DNA of 64,000 nucleotides from Acidimicrobiales bacterium (GCA_029245675.1 JAQWOV010000002.1:33872-97871); one strand, 5' to 3'. Shown: positions 25,379 to 36,446, counted from the stretch's first letter. Program-made: numbers and translations. Notes: generated by a model from the sequence alone, not told the origin.

Positions 25379-25963
25379 ATGACTAGGAACCTCCCATTCG
25401 TCGGCGTAGTTCTTAATGGGGGCCGTAGTGAGCGGATGGGTACAAACAAAGCAAATCTCTTGCTGGACGGAAAGACACTTCTTGAGTTATCTGCGTTAAA
25501 ACTTAAAGAGGCATCTGCGTCTTCAATTTTAATTGTCGGTAATGCATTAATAGAAGAATTTGAAATAGAGGCAACGGTTATAAAAGATCGATGGCCTAAC
25601 GAAGGACCACTTGGTGGCATTTTGACAGCACTTCAATTTCTACAAGGGACTGATTTACCTGTGGTGATTGTTGCATGCGACTTTCCCGAATTAGACACGG
25701 AAGAAATAAGGAATCTAGTAAAACATGCTCACTTAAATAAAGACTCCATAATCGTTCCTCGCGTTGGAGAAATAAACCAATGGATGCATGCATGTTGGCC
25801 TATTAGCGCTGAAGAACATATACGTAAGTCCTTCTTAAATGGTGAACGTGCTCCACATAGAGCAGTTAGTGGTCATGAGATAGTAGTTTTAGACCGGAAG
25901 AAAGAGTCGGCCTATTTCGATGTAGACACTCCGGAAGATTTCGAAAAGGTAAAAATGCGATGA
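25379..25963 (+). CDS. mobA: Molybdenum cofactor guanylyltransferase-like protein
   Basis: A 194-residue nucleotidyltransferase. LNGGRSERMGTNKANL (residues 12-27) is the MobA GTP-binding motif, with Asn where most have Asp before the Lys. GPLGGILTALQ, CDFPELD and WMHACWP match the remaining MobA motifs. MobA attaches GMP to molybdopterin. No other molybdopterin gene is in the window, so it could also be a MobA-like protein with another substrate. The RNase D gene begins inside its stop codon (ATGA). Confidence 0.8.
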   Translation: MTRNLPFVGVVLNGGRSERMGTNKANLLLDGKTLLELSALKLKEASASSILIVGNALIEEFEIEATVIKDRWPNEGPLGGILTALQFLQGTDLPVVIVACDFPELDTEEIRNLVKHAHLNKDSIIVPRVGEINQWMHACWPISAEEHIRKSFLNGERAPHRAVSGHEIVVLDRKKESAYFDVDTPEDFEKVKMR

Positions 25964-27156
25964 AGAGAAAGAAATCAGAAATAGTTGATGGTGCTGAATT
26001 TTTTCAAGACTTTTCCTACATTGACGATCAAAAAGTCTTTGAGGACTTTGTAGATGAACTTTTATTGGACGAACGAGTAGGAATAGATACTGAATTCCAT
26101 AGAGAACGCACTTATTTCCCAAGTGTGGCACTCGTTCAAATAGCGCATACAAAAGGAATCTCTCTTATTGATCCGCTAAAAGTTGATTTGAGAGGTCTTT
26201 CAAAGCTTCTCAACAGTCAGGTTTTGATCGTCATGCATGCTGCAAGTCAAGATCTTGAAGTCTTCCAGCATGCTTGTGGGGTTGTCCCTAAACGCCTATT
26301 TGACACCCAAGTGGCTGCCGGGTTTTTGGGAATGTCAACTCCATCGTTATCTGCTTTATATGAAAAGCAGTTGGGAATTCTGATAAAGAAAGAGAGCCGG
26401 CTTACTGACTGGATGGCTCGGCCGCTGAGTGCTTCGCAACTTGAGTATGCGGCAAACGATGTTCGGTACCTTTTGCAGGTGTATGACCAGATAAGCACAG
26501 ATTTAGAAGACCGTGGGAGGGTTACATGGGTTGAAGCAGAATGCTCAATCCTTCTAGAAAAAGAAAAGAGACGCCGTATTCCTGAGGAGGCTTGGAAAAA
26601 AATTAAAGAAGGAAAGAATCTTCGCGGGAATGCACAAAACAATATAAGAGCACTTGCGGCATGGAGAGAAACGAAAGCTGCAAAATTGAATATCCCTGTA
26701 CGTTACGTGTTCCCAGATATAGCACTAGTGGCGATCGCTCAACAGGAACCAAAGAATTTGAATTCTCTCGAAGCTATTCGCGGCGTTGAAACGAGACATC
26801 TAAAGAACTCTTTTCCGAAAGAAATCTTTGCTGAACTTAAGTTAGCTAAAGAACTGGAACCTCTCCCTAAAAAAGTGAAACAAGATCAGGACAAAAGTAA
26901 AGATTTGAGAGCTGGGGTAGCTCTTGTCTCTGCTTGGATAACACAAGCAGCACGTCAGCTCGATCTCGATCCCGCTATTTTGGGCACACGGTCAGATGTA
27001 GAAGCACTAGTGCGTGGCGACAGTGATGCACGAATGAGTATGGGATGGCGGAACGAAATAGTAGGAGAGTCGGTGAAGGAATTGCTGAAAGGCGAAGCCG
27101 CTTTAGCATTTGATGGTGAAGCAGGGTTAGTTCTTGAGAGCCGTAAAAAAAGATAA
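25960..27156 (+). CDS. rnd: Ribonuclease D
   Basis: A 398-residue 3'-5' exoribonuclease. The DEDD motifs are visible: GIDTEFHRE (D43, E45), HAASQDLEV, and YAANDVRYLL (Asp plus Tyr of the DEDDy type). One HRDC domain follows at about residues 210-285, and the last 100 residues form another helical region. It trims tRNA and other stable RNA 3' ends. Overlaps mobA by 4 bp. Confidence 0.92.
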   Translation: MKRKKSEIVDGAEFFQDFSYIDDQKVFEDFVDELLLDERVGIDTEFHRERTYFPSVALVQIAHTKGISLIDPLKVDLRGLSKLLNSQVLIVMHAASQDLEVFQHACGVVPKRLFDTQVAAGFLGMSTPSLSALYEKQLGILIKKESRLTDWMARPLSASQLEYAANDVRYLLQVYDQISTDLEDRGRVTWVEAECSILLEKEKRRRIPEEAWKKIKEGKNLRGNAQNNIRALAAWRETKAAKLNIPVRYVFPDIALVAIAQQEPKNLNSLEAIRGVETRHLKNSFPKEIFAELKLAKELEPLPKKVKQDQDKSKDLRAGVALVSAWITQAARQLDLDPAILGTRSDVEALVRGDSDARMSMGWRNEIVGESVKELLKGEAALAFDGEAGLVLESRKKR

Positions 27157-27228
27157 ACTTAGAGTCCCTCTGACTTTAAAATTTGATAGTTAAAGTAGTA
27201 GAAACAGTAAGAAAATATCAGGAGTAAC

Positions 27229-27414
27229 GTGGTGAAAAAAGGACGGCATCGCAGATTTGAAGAAGCACGCGCACTGAAGCGTAGCGACGATTTAGATCTT
27301 GACTCAATTTTTGACAGTCTGGCGTCAGAAGAAGAGGAGAATGTCTCTCCTGCGCACGCGGCTTGGGCTGACGAGTTTGAAGAAGTGGAAGAAGCAGAAG
27401 AAGAAGCTTCTTAG
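27229..27414 (+). CDS. Small acidic protein, unknown
   Basis: A 61-residue protein with basic first ten residues (KKGRHRR) and a very acidic C-terminal half (EEVEEAEEEAS). GTG start with a good ribosome site (AGGAG 8 bases upstream). It has its own 72-bp upstream gap, which holds a dyad (ACTTTAA...TTAAAGT, 27173-27196). No known domain. The clear ribosome site supports it as real. Confidence 0.6.
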   Translation: MVKKGRHRRFEEARALKRSDDLDLDSIFDSLASEEEENVSPAHAAWADEFEEVEEAEEEAS

Positions 27415-27422
27415 GGTTTTAT

Positions 27423-29144
27423 TTAGCTGCCCGTTTCATCAAGAATTTCATCTAATTTCAAGATGTCTTCTTCATATACAACTCCAATGAATCCGCCATC
27501 GTTGTCTGTTACGGCGAGAACATCAATTTGCGAACTTTCCATGGCAGCTATTGTGTCACGCAAGGACCAAGAAGGACGGGCTACAGGCATATCGCTTCTT
27601 ACTAGGTCTGAAACAGGCGTTTCTTCCCATAGTGCTCGGTCGGTTCCAGAAAGATCAGAGAGGCTAATCATCCCGAGATAGTTGTCTTTATCTACTACCG
27701 GTACGGAGCGTTGTCGGCGGCCTAAAACATGTAAGTAGACAAATTCTGAGGTCGTGGCATCAGGGGGGACGGTTAAAACATCTGTGGTTAAGGCGGAAGT
27801 AATCGGCAAAGTAAAGCGACGTTCAAGGTGGCCAAGTCGCATACTTTGTTGATGTTCTGCCACTGAAGATTTTCCACCCACTACTTGGCTTACGGCAGCA
27901 GCTATCAGGGCGGGAACCACGAAAGATGCTCCGGTAGATTCCGCAACGAACATCACTGCAGCTATCGGAGCTTTGTATCCTGCTCCAAGGAAAGCCGCCA
28001 AACCGAGTGTCGGGTATAAGCCTGGGCGGTCTGCCTGTAAAAGTTGTCCGGTGAATTGTCCAAGTATCACGCCTTGAACTGCAAGAGGGATGAAGAGCCC
28101 TCCTACTCCGCCAGCACCTAATGTCACAACAGTAGCTGCGAGACGCATTCCAAATAGAAGAGCGATTAACCCAAGTCCATGATTAGGGCTAACCACCCAA
28201 GACATTGCTTCTTGTCCGGGGCCTATAGTCAACGGGGCATCAAAAACTAGGTCAGCCCAAAGGGCGAGTAAGGCAAGAATGCATCCCCCCGCCAAAATTC
28301 TTGGGAGGAAGTTTTCAGATTTAGATTGAGACTTAGCCCAGCGAACCAACCACGCCATTGATCGTCCACCAACTCCCGCTCCAATTCCAATAATGAAAGC
28401 CCCCAGCATGTCGCCTGCTTCAACACCGCCGAACATGGCGGTCAGGTCATTAGCGGTGAACCACATTTGATCACTGTCGGCTCCTAGACGGAAGTGAGGG
28501 TCATCTAAGAAAGGAATGACAGCGCCATGACCGATGAGATTAATGTAGGTAACGTAACTTGTTGCTGCAGCGAGAAGGGATGGAAGTAAAGCTTTACGAT
28601 TCACATCATCTCGATAGGGGGCTTCCAAGGCAAATAAGACACCAGTAGCAGGGGCTTGAAACACTGCTGCTACACCAGCTGCGGCTCCCGCGGTGAGGAG
28701 GATCTTTATATCTTCTTTTCGTAACCAATTCTTGAAACGATCTCTAACTGCTAGTCCTGTAACGGAACCTGCATAAATAGAAGGTCCTTCTAAACCAAGA
28801 GAGCCCCCGAACCCAATTGTGGTTACACCGGCTAAAAGTTTGGCAGGGAGATCTCTTATGGAAAGACGAGGAGTTCTTTCATGAAATGCACGGACAAACT
28901 CATCGGAAGTCGCAGGGGAAGTTTTGTTGCCAAGATACTTGAGAATCAAATGGGCAAGAATGAGTCCAATTCCAGGAGCGAAGATAATTTGCCATCTTGA
29001 TAATCCTTTTACGTGTTCAAGAACTACAGAATCAGCGAGAGTTTCAAATCCGGCAATTAACAGCGCAACTAAGAATCCTGTCACTACGGCAAGAGCTAAT
29101 ACAGGAGTGTCACCCCTAGTGGCGATGGCTTTGAAACGGTTCAC
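27423..29144 (-). CDS. ClC family chloride channel/transporter with CBS domains
   Basis: A 573-residue protein with about ten membrane helices followed by a C-terminal pair of CBS domains (about residues 445-570). The gating glutamate is in GSLGLEGP (E119), and GAGGVGGLFIPLAVQG corresponds to the GxFxP anion-binding motif. CBS pairs bind adenine nucleotides and regulate transport. The external glutamate suggests a proton-coupled exchanger rather than a pure channel, but this is not certain. Convergent with the small acidic protein. Confidence 0.9.
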   Translation of the reverse strand: MNRFKAIATRGDTPVLALAVVTGFLVALLIAGFETLADSVVLEHVKGLSRWQIIFAPGIGLILAHLILKYLGNKTSPATSDEFVRAFHERTPRLSIRDLPAKLLAGVTTIGFGGSLGLEGPSIYAGSVTGLAVRDRFKNWLRKEDIKILLTAGAAAGVAAVFQAPATGVLFALEAPYRDDVNRKALLPSLLAAATSYVTYINLIGHGAVIPFLDDPHFRLGADSDQMWFTANDLTAMFGGVEAGDMLGAFIIGIGAGVGGRSMAWLVRWAKSQSKSENFLPRILAGGCILALLALWADLVFDAPLTIGPGQEAMSWVVSPNHGLGLIALLFGMRLAATVVTLGAGGVGGLFIPLAVQGVILGQFTGQLLQADRPGLYPTLGLAAFLGAGYKAPIAAVMFVAESTGASFVVPALIAAAVSQVVGGKSSVAEHQQSMRLGHLERRFTLPITSALTTDVLTVPPDATTSEFVYLHVLGRRQRSVPVVDKDNYLGMISLSDLSGTDRALWEETPVSDLVRSDMPVARPSWSLRDTIAAMESSQIDVLAVTDNDGGFIGVVYEEDILKLDEILDETGS

Positions 29145-29270
29145 TTATCATTCCTACCGCTTTTGGTGAACTAATGCTCTTTCTTTTGGAAACTAATTCG
29201 AAGCTGTTTCTTTGCTGAATAAGAAGGCATACACGAGGAGGCATCTGCAACATAGAACTAAGATGATTGA

Positions 29271-30743
29271 GTGGGAATTAACTTCTTTAAAAACATGAAT
29301 CGTTCAAGACAGGGCGATCAATTATTTCGAGAACTTTGCCGTGATATCGGGGCTGATCGAGTTCATCGTGATGGAGCTTCTCAACTTTTATACAGTCGGG
29401 ATGGCTCAGCATTCCCTGGTGGCATTCCAGGGGTTGTCTGTTTTCCTGAAACCACACAGCATGTTGTTGATTGCATTAAGGCCGCTAATAGGCATGATCG
29501 ATCTTTTGTTCCACGTGGTGCGGGAACAGGGTTAGCTGGTGGCGCTGTTCCCTGTGACGCCCCATTGGTGATTTCTACGACAAAGATGAATTCTATTCTT
29601 GAAGTGAACTATGAAAAACGATTTGCCTGGGTCGAGCCAGGGGTGGTCAATTTAGATCTCACGAAGAGCTTGACTGGAACTGGGTTTCATTTCGCTCCTG
29701 ATCCATCAAGTCAGCAGTCATGCACGATCGGTGGAAATGTAGCAAATAACTCTGGGGGCCCGCATTGTCTTGCATATGGGGTTACTAATGCCCATATTTT
29801 AGCTATTGAGGTGGTGCTTCCTGACGGAACACTCGTTGAGTTAGGTGATGTCGACGGTCATGCATCTGGGTATGACTTACGTGGAGTTTTTGTTGGGGGA
29901 GAAGGGACTCTGGGAATAGCAACACGAATCGCTGTAAAGCTGACACCTGATCCTCCAGAGATCTGTACGTTACTTCTGGATTTTATGGATGTAGCAGATG
30001 CCGCTAAAACGGTTAGTGCCATTATTGCTTCTGGGATAGTACCTGCGGCAATAGAAATGATGGATAAGCGCATCGTTAATGTTGTTGAAGAATTCGTCAA
30101 GGTTGGATATCCAACAGACGCAGCCGCTGTATTGATAATTGAGGTAGATGGTTTGCCTAAAGGTGTAAAAATTGAAGTTGAACGAATTCAAAGCATCAGC
30201 CTCGAACATGGTGCTCGCTCGGTGAGAGTAGCGTCTTCAGATGAAGAACGGGAACAAATATGGAAAGGGCGTAAAAGTGCTTTTGGTGCAGTAGCTCAGA
30301 TCCAACCAGGCTACTACTTGCATGACACTGTGATCCCTAGAACAAAGCTCGTAGAAGTTTTAGAGGCTGTTTATGAAATAGCTAATAGATATGAATTGAT
30401 TGTTATGAATGTTTTTCACGCTGGTGACGGAAATCTTCACCCTCTTCTTGTCTTTGATCCGCAAGTGCCTGGGATTATGGAGAGGGTGCTTGCAGCCGGC
30501 GAAGAAATCGTCCAGGTTTCGCTGGATGCTGGCGGAGTTCTTTCCGGAGAGCATGGAATAGGCCTAGAGAAAAAGAGATTTATGGAAAAACTCTTTTCTG
30601 AAGAGGACTTAGCCGCCCAGAAATTACTTAAAGATGCTTTTGATCCAGATGGGCGAGCTAATCCATTCAAAGTCTTGCCTAGCGGTGCCAGTTGTGGCGA
30701 AGTTAACCACCTAAATCAATTACCAGATGGGGCATGGGTATGA
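29271..30743 (+). CDS. glcD: Glycolate oxidase subunit GlcD
   Basis: A 490-residue FAD-binding oxidoreductase. The PCMH-type FAD domain contains [15 protein letters not shown] and the segment around [10 protein letters not shown]. The C-terminal domain has [17 protein letters not shown] and [11 protein letters not shown], typical of GlcD/D-lactate dehydrogenase. It oxidises glycolate to glyoxylate with GlcE and GlcF. Start at GTG 29271; ATG 29295 is an alternative. The glcE gene starts 10 bp inside its 3' end. Confidence 0.93.
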   Translation: MGINFFKNMNRSRQGDQLFRELCRDIGADRVHRDGASQLLYSRDGSAFPGGIPGVVCFPETTQHVVDCIKAANRHDRSFVPRGAGTGLAGGAVPCDAPLVISTTKMNSILEVNYEKRFAWVEPGVVNLDLTKSLTGTGFHFAPDPSSQQSCTIGGNVANNSGGPHCLAYGVTNAHILAIEVVLPDGTLVELGDVDGHASGYDLRGVFVGGEGTLGIATRIAVKLTPDPPEICTLLLDFMDVADAAKTVSAIIASGIVPAAIEMMDKRIVNVVEEFVKVGYPTDAAAVLIIEVDGLPKGVKIEVERIQSISLEHGARSVRVASSDEEREQIWKGRKSAFGAVAQIQPGYYLHDTVIPRTKLVEVLEAVYEIANRYELIVMNVFHAGDGNLHPLLVFDPQVPGIMERVLAAGEEIVQVSLDAGGVLSGEHGIGLEKKRFMEKLFSEEDLAAQKLLKDAFDPDGRANPFKVLPSGASCGEVNHLNQLPDGAWV

Positions 30744-31633
30744 ATGATTTAGAGGATTTCAGGGAGAGCGTAGGGGAAAGCGGTCCAGTAGCAGTTGTCG
30801 GTGGTAGAACCCACTGGACTGTTGGTGGAAATCCAACTGATGACACGAGACTGGTTTCCGCTCCAGTTGGAATAGATTCCTTTGATCCGTCTGAAATGAC
30901 TGTAAGTGTTAAAGCGGGAACAACGCTCAAAGATTTAAATGAGGAACTATCTCGGTATAGGCAAGAAGTGTGTCTGGAAGGTTCTTCGGAAACGACAGTT
31001 GGTGGAGCGTTGATGATCGGCACTGATGGAATTAGGCGCAATTTAATAGGTTCAGTTCGAGAAACGTTACTGCAAGCAGAATACGTCGATGCGAAAGGGA
31101 AACTAATAAAAGCGGGTGGCCCTACTGTAAAGAACGTGACTGGTTATGATCTTTGCCGCTTACTCGTTGGGTCTTTAGGCACGCTCGGCTTAGTCGGTAG
31201 AGTAATTTTACGGACACGCCCACAATCTGAGAAGAGCGTCTGGCTTCAGGGTGGGTTACAACCCGAAGAAGCTCGTCACGTTTGTTTTCAACCCTCCTCG
31301 TTGTTGTGGAATGGAAAAGAGACGTTTATTCAACTAGAGGGTTACGGAATAGACGTCGATTCAGAGGTGCTTAAGTTAAAGAACTTAGGGTATGAAGAGA
31401 TGGGTACGAAATGCCCTATTTCAATACCAAGGTTTCGCCATAAATTTGTTAACGGAATGTGCTTAGATGGCGGGATTGTAGACGTATATAGCTCAATCCT
31501 TTATAAGTCTACAGAAGCAGCGGAGCCTCAGCATTCGAATGAAGTGGTACGTCTTGGGAACAAGGTTCGCACAATGTTTGATCCTTCAGGTCGCCTGAAT
31601 CCAGGTCGCGATCCTTATAGGGCTGGACCATGA
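30734..31633 (+). CDS. glcE: Glycolate oxidase FAD-binding subunit GlcE
   Basis: A 299-residue shortened FAD-binding protein. The PCMH domain covers the first 190 residues ([47 protein letters not shown]). The C-terminal end, [12 protein letters not shown], is typical of GlcE. It forms the membrane-associated glycolate oxidase with GlcD and GlcF. Start overlaps glcD by 10 bp and its stop overlaps the glcF start, so the three are translationally coupled. Confidence 0.9.
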   Translation: MGMNDLEDFRESVGESGPVAVVGGRTHWTVGGNPTDDTRLVSAPVGIDSFDPSEMTVSVKAGTTLKDLNEELSRYRQEVCLEGSSETTVGGALMIGTDGIRRNLIGSVRETLLQAEYVDAKGKLIKAGGPTVKNVTGYDLCRLLVGSLGTLGLVGRVILRTRPQSEKSVWLQGGLQPEEARHVCFQPSSLLWNGKETFIQLEGYGIDVDSEVLKLKNLGYEEMGTKCPISIPRFRHKFVNGMCLDGGIVDVYSSILYKSTEAAEPQHSNEVVRLGNKVRTMFDPSGRLNPGRDPYRAGP

Positions 31634-32808
31634 ACACTTCGCTTAACTTAGACAAAGATCATTTAACTGCATGCATTTCTTGCGGGCTTTGTTTACCTCA
31701 TTGTCCGACGTATCAAGTAACTCAAGACGAGAGTCGTTCTCCGCGTGGACGTATCAGCCTCATGAGAGGTGTAGAGAATGGGTTGATGCCATTGAGTAAA
31801 GAGGTGGTTGAATCGATGGATACCTGCGTCCAATGCTTGGGCTGTGAGACGGCATGTCCGTCTGGTGTCCAATACGGGGAACTTATCGCACAGACCCGTG
31901 AGGTCTTAAGTGATCATCGAAAAGTGAGTTTTCGATTGAGGGTGGGATTATGGATTCTTTTACATATGAGAGTTTTGTTAGTTGGAAGTCGAGTATTGGC
32001 GGTTCTTCAACGTTTGAGATTGGTGCCGACTAAGGCTCTGCCGGTTCCTTCGAGAATTCCACTTCGTGGAGGCAGGTATGTTGAGCATGACGATCCTGAA
32101 GTAATCCTTTTTACTGGATGTGTGATGGACGTATGGCTATCACAAGTCCATGAAGCCGCTCTTTCGGTTCTTGACTCAATTGGTATCAGATACATGATTT
32201 CAGGAAATCAGTCTGGATGCTGCGGAGCGCTTCATAGTCATGCTGGTTTTCGTTCAACGGCGAAAAATCAAGCGCTTCAAGTGATTTCCGCATTGCCTAC
32301 GGATTTACCAATTCTTGTAGATTCAGCTGGTTGTGGGGCAGTTTTAAAAGAATATGGAAGTCTCTTAGGGACACAAGAAGCAAAATTTTTCTCTTCACGT
32401 GTCTATGACATACATGAATGGCTAATAAACGACTCGAAGTGGCAAGAATCTCTGCCGCCTAGGCGACTCGGTAGTAGGAAGGTCATTGTGCAAGATCCAT
32501 GTCACCTTCGCCATGTACAAAAGGCACATGGATCTGTTCGAGAACTACTAACCCCTTTTGTTGATTGTCTTGAGTTGGACGATGAAGGGCTTTGCTGTGG
32601 AGCCGGAGGGGCATTTTCAGTGGATCAACCAGAACTCGCTAAGGAAATAAGAGATGAAAAGTTGAAGTCAATACAACGAGCCGGAGGGCACCTAGTAGTA
32701 AGTGCTAATCCGGGATGCATGATTCATCTAGAATCCGCAGGGGTAGAAATATTGCACCCAATTCAAGTGGTTGCAGAATATATAGGCGGCAGAGACGATC
32801 ATGAGTAA
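31630..32808 (+). CDS. glcF: Glycolate oxidase iron-sulfur subunit GlcF
   Basis: A 392-residue Fe-S protein with two 4Fe-4S clusters: [12 protein letters not shown] (about residues 15-26) and [12 protein letters not shown] (about 66-77). Two CCG-type cysteine-rich domains follow ([13 protein letters not shown] and LCCGAGGAF), typical of GlcF/HdrD-type electron transfer subunits. It passes electrons from GlcD/E flavins to the quinone pool. Overlaps glcE by 4 bp and the small downstream gene by 8 bp. Confidence 0.92.
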   Translation: MNTSLNLDKDHLTACISCGLCLPHCPTYQVTQDESRSPRGRISLMRGVENGLMPLSKEVVESMDTCVQCLGCETACPSGVQYGELIAQTREVLSDHRKVSFRLRVGLWILLHMRVLLVGSRVLAVLQRLRLVPTKALPVPSRIPLRGGRYVEHDDPEVILFTGCVMDVWLSQVHEAALSVLDSIGIRYMISGNQSGCCGALHSHAGFRSTAKNQALQVISALPTDLPILVDSAGCGAVLKEYGSLLGTQEAKFFSSRVYDIHEWLINDSKWQESLPPRRLGSRKVIVQDPCHLRHVQKAHGSVRELLTPFVDCLELDDEGLCCGAGGAFSVDQPELAKEIRDEKLKSIQRAGGHLVVSANPGCMIHLESAGVEILHPIQVVAEYIGGRDDHE

Positions 32809-33004
32809 CTCATACGAATCAATTCAAGAGAAACTCAGAGCGATATCAGATGAAATAGCGGATTTAGCGATGAGCGATATTCGCACTTCAATCGAAGAGG
32901 GTAATAACAAGACATCAGATATTGAAAAGAGACTTACGCGTGCACGCCGTGCAATAGAGAAGGCCATTCACCTCCTAGAGGCGGAAGACACTGATTTCAT
33001 TTGA
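32801..33004 (+). CDS. Small helical protein downstream of glcF, unknown
   Basis: A 67-residue, almost entirely helical, charged protein. It overlaps glcF by 8 bp and the convergent LOG-family gene by 8 bp. The overlap with glcF suggests co-translation, so it could be an accessory of the glycolate oxidase, but no family is recognised and nothing in the sequence shows a function. Confidence 0.55.
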   Translation: MSNSYESIQEKLRAISDEIADLAMSDIRTSIEEGNNKTSDIEKRLTRARRAIEKAIHLLEAEDTDFI

Positions 33005-34034
33005 TGTCGTGGTCATTTAGCGCGTCAATTAAGAGGCGCAGTCTGGATTGCGAAGACTGGTTGTATTGAAAGGCGATTCTATTGAGGTTCAAAAAGTCAG
33101 AGTCTTCAATCTCTGATGGATGTGGCTCGGTCTTTTCTATAGCGCCAGAAGCTAGGAGATCACTGAAAGAATGATTGAGTGAAATCAATTCTTCGTCACT
33201 GACTGGCCTGTTCAAACGGATAATGAGGCGATCCTGAACATACCGCATTGAGTGGTAGGAGGAATAAAAGTGGCACAAGTGGTCTGCTGCAACTTCTGGG
33301 TCTTTGCAAACATGAACAAGAGCTAAATCATTTTCGCTAATTAATCCGCCATCTAGGAGTTCTAATCGCACAAAATCTATCCATCGATCCCAGTAGGTGC
33401 TTCCAGGGGGGTCAAGTAAAACGACTGGATTAAGGGGAGATTTTCCGGTCTGCATAAGAGTAAGTAGTTCAAATGCTTCATCCATAGTGCCAAATCCGCC
33501 CGGAAGTAGGGCGTAACCATGTGTTTCTTTCATGAAGATCACTTTTCGGGTGAAGAAGTATTTGAAGTTGATCAGTTTTGGGTCATCAGCTATGAATTCG
33601 TTAGCTGATGATTCAAAAGGAAGTTTGATGTTTATGCCAAAAGAGCGTTCTTTGCCGGCACCCTCTAATCCCGCAGCCATAATTCCGGGTCCCGCCCCGG
33701 TCATCACCATCCATCCTCTTTCAGCCATAGCAGCGCCGAACTCGCGGGCACTGGCGTAAGCGGGGTCTCCAGTAGAAATTCTGGCTGAGCCGAAGAGAGT
33801 TGCTTTTCTTTCAGAGCGGTACGGAGCAAAAACGCTAAAAGAATGACGCAGCTCTTTCAAAGCGCTATTAGTGAGCTTAAGCTCACCCCGGTTTACGTCT
33901 TCCAGACCGAGTCGAATTCCCGAGACAAGAAGTTCAGCGATGAGGTCTAAGTCTTCCGAAGGAACTTCCTTTAGAAGGTCAGCTATTTGGTTATCAATCG
34001 ACTGGACTCCGGTTCGGTAGTTACTTAATGCCAT
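32997..34034 (-). CDS. LOG family protein (TIGR00730-like)
   Basis: A 345-residue Rossmann-fold protein. Motifs are FGSARI, MTGAGPGIMAAGLEGA and the diagnostic PGGFGTMDEAFELLTLMQ (about residues 178-195), as in LOG phosphoribohydrolases that release bases from nucleoside monophosphates. An N-terminal helical extension and an 80-residue C-terminal extension make it longer than the usual 190-250 residues. Specificity is unknown; older databases call relatives lysine decarboxylases, which is a misnomer. Confidence 0.87.
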   Translation of the reverse strand: MALSNYRTGVQSIDNQIADLLKEVPSEDLDLIAELLVSGIRLGLEDVNRGELKLTNSALKELRHSFSVFAPYRSERKATLFGSARISTGDPAYASAREFGAAMAERGWMVMTGAGPGIMAAGLEGAGKERSFGINIKLPFESSANEFIADDPKLINFKYFFTRKVIFMKETHGYALLPGGFGTMDEAFELLTLMQTGKSPLNPVVLLDPPGSTYWDRWIDFVRLELLDGGLISENDLALVHVCKDPEVAADHLCHFYSSYHSMRYVQDRLIIRLNRPVSDEELISLNHSFSDLLASGAIEKTEPHPSEIEDSDFLNLNRIAFQYNQSSQSRLRLLIDALNDHDIK

Positions 34035-34068
34035 AAAGAAAGATTAGAGCACTCTGGAGCCGGGCGGG

Positions 34069-36444
34069 TTAACCATTTGTAACCGGGATCAAAATGCGGC
34101 CATCGTCTTCTCGAGTGACGTCTAACTTGATGTTTTTATCAAGGTGCTTATAAAGGGTGGTTCTTTGCACCAATGTTCTACCAAGGGGTTGCACCAGTTC
34201 CGCTAGATCAGATTCTGAAACAAGTTGTCCATGGTCAGCACCTGCGGCACGAGAAATATTTTCATCAATGAGGGTTCCACCAAGATCGTTGACTCCTGCT
34301 TGAAGTAGTTGCTCTACTCCTTTAAGGCCGATCTTTACCCAAGAGGCTTGTATGTTGTCAATCAGGCCGTGATAGGTGATACGAGCTACTGCGTGCATAA
34401 GTAACGTCTCTCTAAATGTTGGCCCTCGGCGCGACTTGCGTTGTAAATAAATTGGTGAGGCCATGTGCACAAATGGCAGTCCGACAAACTCAGTGAAGCC
34501 CCCTGTTTCTTTTTGCAGATCTCGACAAACTAGAAGATGATCGGCCCAATGCTCGGGCCTTTCGATTGAACCAAACATGATCGTTATGTTTGAACGAAGG
34601 CCTACTTTGTGGGCAGTACGATGCGCTTCTAACCATTCCTCTGTGTTGATTTTGTCAGAACATAGTTCTTCACGTACTTCGTCAGAAAGGATTTCTGCTG
34701 CCGTTCCTGGCAAAGTTTTGAGGCCTGCCTCACGAATGCGTTCAAGATAACTCTCTAGTGGTTCGTTAAGCCTTGCAGCTCCTTCTGTTACTTCTAATGC
34801 AGTAAATCCGTGAATATGTATATCGGGAACGGCCTCTTTGACAGCCTTGGTTACTTCTATGTAATAATTTCCATCAAAATCCGGGTGTATTCCGCCCTGT
34901 AAACAGACTTCGGTAGCCCCCATCCTTGCCGCATCTGCAGTTCGCTGTGCTATTTCATCCATTTCAAGTAAATACGGATTTCCCCTTAGATTTAATGAAA
35001 GAGGCCCCTTTGAAAATCCGCAGAATTTGCATTTATAAGTGCAAACATTTGTGTAGTTAATATTTCTGTTAGCAACCCATGTAACTGCATCTCCTACCGA
35101 CGAACGACGTAGCTCATCTGCGACTTCAGCAACGGCAACTACCTCACGACCACGAGCGGCAAAGAGGGAAAGTATTTCTTCTTTACCTACTTCCTCACCA
35201 TTTTGAACTCCATCGAGAACTTCTCTTAAGTGACCAGTAACTCTTGGAACATTTGGAACTAAGAGAGGAGGGGAGTGGGGGGCCCCAGAATACCAAGTGG
35301 ATGAAAGTGGTGTTTGAGCACTCAAATCATCCTTTAGATCTTCTTTAGACAGTGGCGCAAAGAAAGGCCCAGGATCGTTTCTTGCTAGCCCATGACTATC
35401 TGACCTATCCATAATTGGAAAATGAAGATTCTCGTCAAACCATCGTTCTGGTGCAGTAACAAACTCAGGATGCGCAGTTAAGCGAGGAGCAAGTTCAAAT
35501 CCACGCTCTTCTGTGAGTTGACGCAACTTTTCAAGAGAGGGCCAAGGCCTTTCAGGATTCACATAGTCAGAAGTAACGGGAGAAACTCCGCCCCAGTCAT
35601 CTACTCCTGCTGCTATGAGTTGCTGGAAGTCATCGGAGAGATTAGGCGGGGCTTGGATGTGTATGTCGGAAGGAAGAATAACTCGAGCTAAGGCAATTGC
35701 GTCGAGATAAGTATCGGTGGGACAAGCAGGAGCTTTGTGCATGGCAGTTCCGGGTTTTGGAAGAAAGTTTTGAACAATTACCTCCTGTATGTGTCCATGA
35801 CGCTGATGAGACTCTCCGATGGCCTGAAGTGCCTCGATTCGATCTTCTCTGGACTCTCCAATGCCGACAAGAATTCCGGTTGTAAAAGGTATCGAAAGTT
35901 CCCCGGCTGCTTCAAGAGTTGCTAATCGTCGATCAGGTTCCTTATCAGGTGCTCCCCGGTGACAGTCAAGTTCAGCCAAAGACTCAATCATCATCCCTTG
36001 AGAAGGTGAGAAAGGGCGCAGTTTCTTCAGATCTGAGTAATCAAGTGCTCCTGCATTAGCGTGAGGAAGTAAGCCAGTTTCCTCTAGCACTAATTCAGCC
36101 ATTTTTGCGAGGTAGTCAACAGTTGATTCGTAGCCATTCTTCTCAAGCCATTCGGCCGCTGCTGGATATCTCAACTCGGGTTTTTCTCCAAGGGTAAAGA
36201 GCGCTTCATGACAGCCAACAGTCGCCCCTTTGTGGGCAATGTCTATTACTTGTTCCGGAGAAAGAAATGGGGCGTCTAAACGAGCTGGTGGCTGGGCAAA
36301 TGTGCAGTATCCGCATTTGTCTCGACAGAGCATCGTTAGAGGTATAAAAACTTTGGGGCTGTAAGTGATTAAATTTCCAAAACTTTCAAATCGTCGGTTA
36401 CTTGCCTCTGAAAAGAGTTCATCGCCTTGAGGGAAAGTATTCAT
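34069..36444 (-). CDS. fbiC: FO synthase, fused CofG-CofH
   Basis: A 791-residue fusion of two radical SAM enzymes making the F0 deazaflavin of coenzyme F420. The N-terminal CofG half has CRDKCGYC (C40, C44, C47); the C-terminal CofH half has CTYKCKFCGFSKG (around residue 475). The fusion order is that of actinobacterial FbiC (about 856 residues in mycobacteria). VCLQGGIHPDFDGNYY and the CofG-side VTSDYVNPERPWP segment are typical. An HxlR regulator gene sits immediately upstream with a 2-bp gap. Confidence 0.95.
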   Translation of the reverse strand: MNTFPQGDELFSEASNRRFESFGNLITYSPKVFIPLTMLCRDKCGYCTFAQPPARLDAPFLSPEQVIDIAHKGATVGCHEALFTLGEKPELRYPAAAEWLEKNGYESTVDYLAKMAELVLEETGLLPHANAGALDYSDLKKLRPFSPSQGMMIESLAELDCHRGAPDKEPDRRLATLEAAGELSIPFTTGILVGIGESREDRIEALQAIGESHQRHGHIQEVIVQNFLPKPGTAMHKAPACPTDTYLDAIALARVILPSDIHIQAPPNLSDDFQQLIAAGVDDWGGVSPVTSDYVNPERPWPSLEKLRQLTEERGFELAPRLTAHPEFVTAPERWFDENLHFPIMDRSDSHGLARNDPGPFFAPLSKEDLKDDLSAQTPLSSTWYSGAPHSPPLLVPNVPRVTGHLREVLDGVQNGEEVGKEEILSLFAARGREVVAVAEVADELRRSSVGDAVTWVANRNINYTNVCTYKCKFCGFSKGPLSLNLRGNPYLLEMDEIAQRTADAARMGATEVCLQGGIHPDFDGNYYIEVTKAVKEAVPDIHIHGFTALEVTEGAARLNEPLESYLERIREAGLKTLPGTAAEILSDEVREELCSDKINTEEWLEAHRTAHKVGLRSNITIMFGSIERPEHWADHLLVCRDLQKETGGFTEFVGLPFVHMASPIYLQRKSRRGPTFRETLLMHAVARITYHGLIDNIQASWVKIGLKGVEQLLQAGVNDLGGTLIDENISRAAGADHGQLVSESDLAELVQPLGRTLVQRTTLYKHLDKNIKLDVTREDDGRILIPVTNG

Positions 36445-36446
36445 TG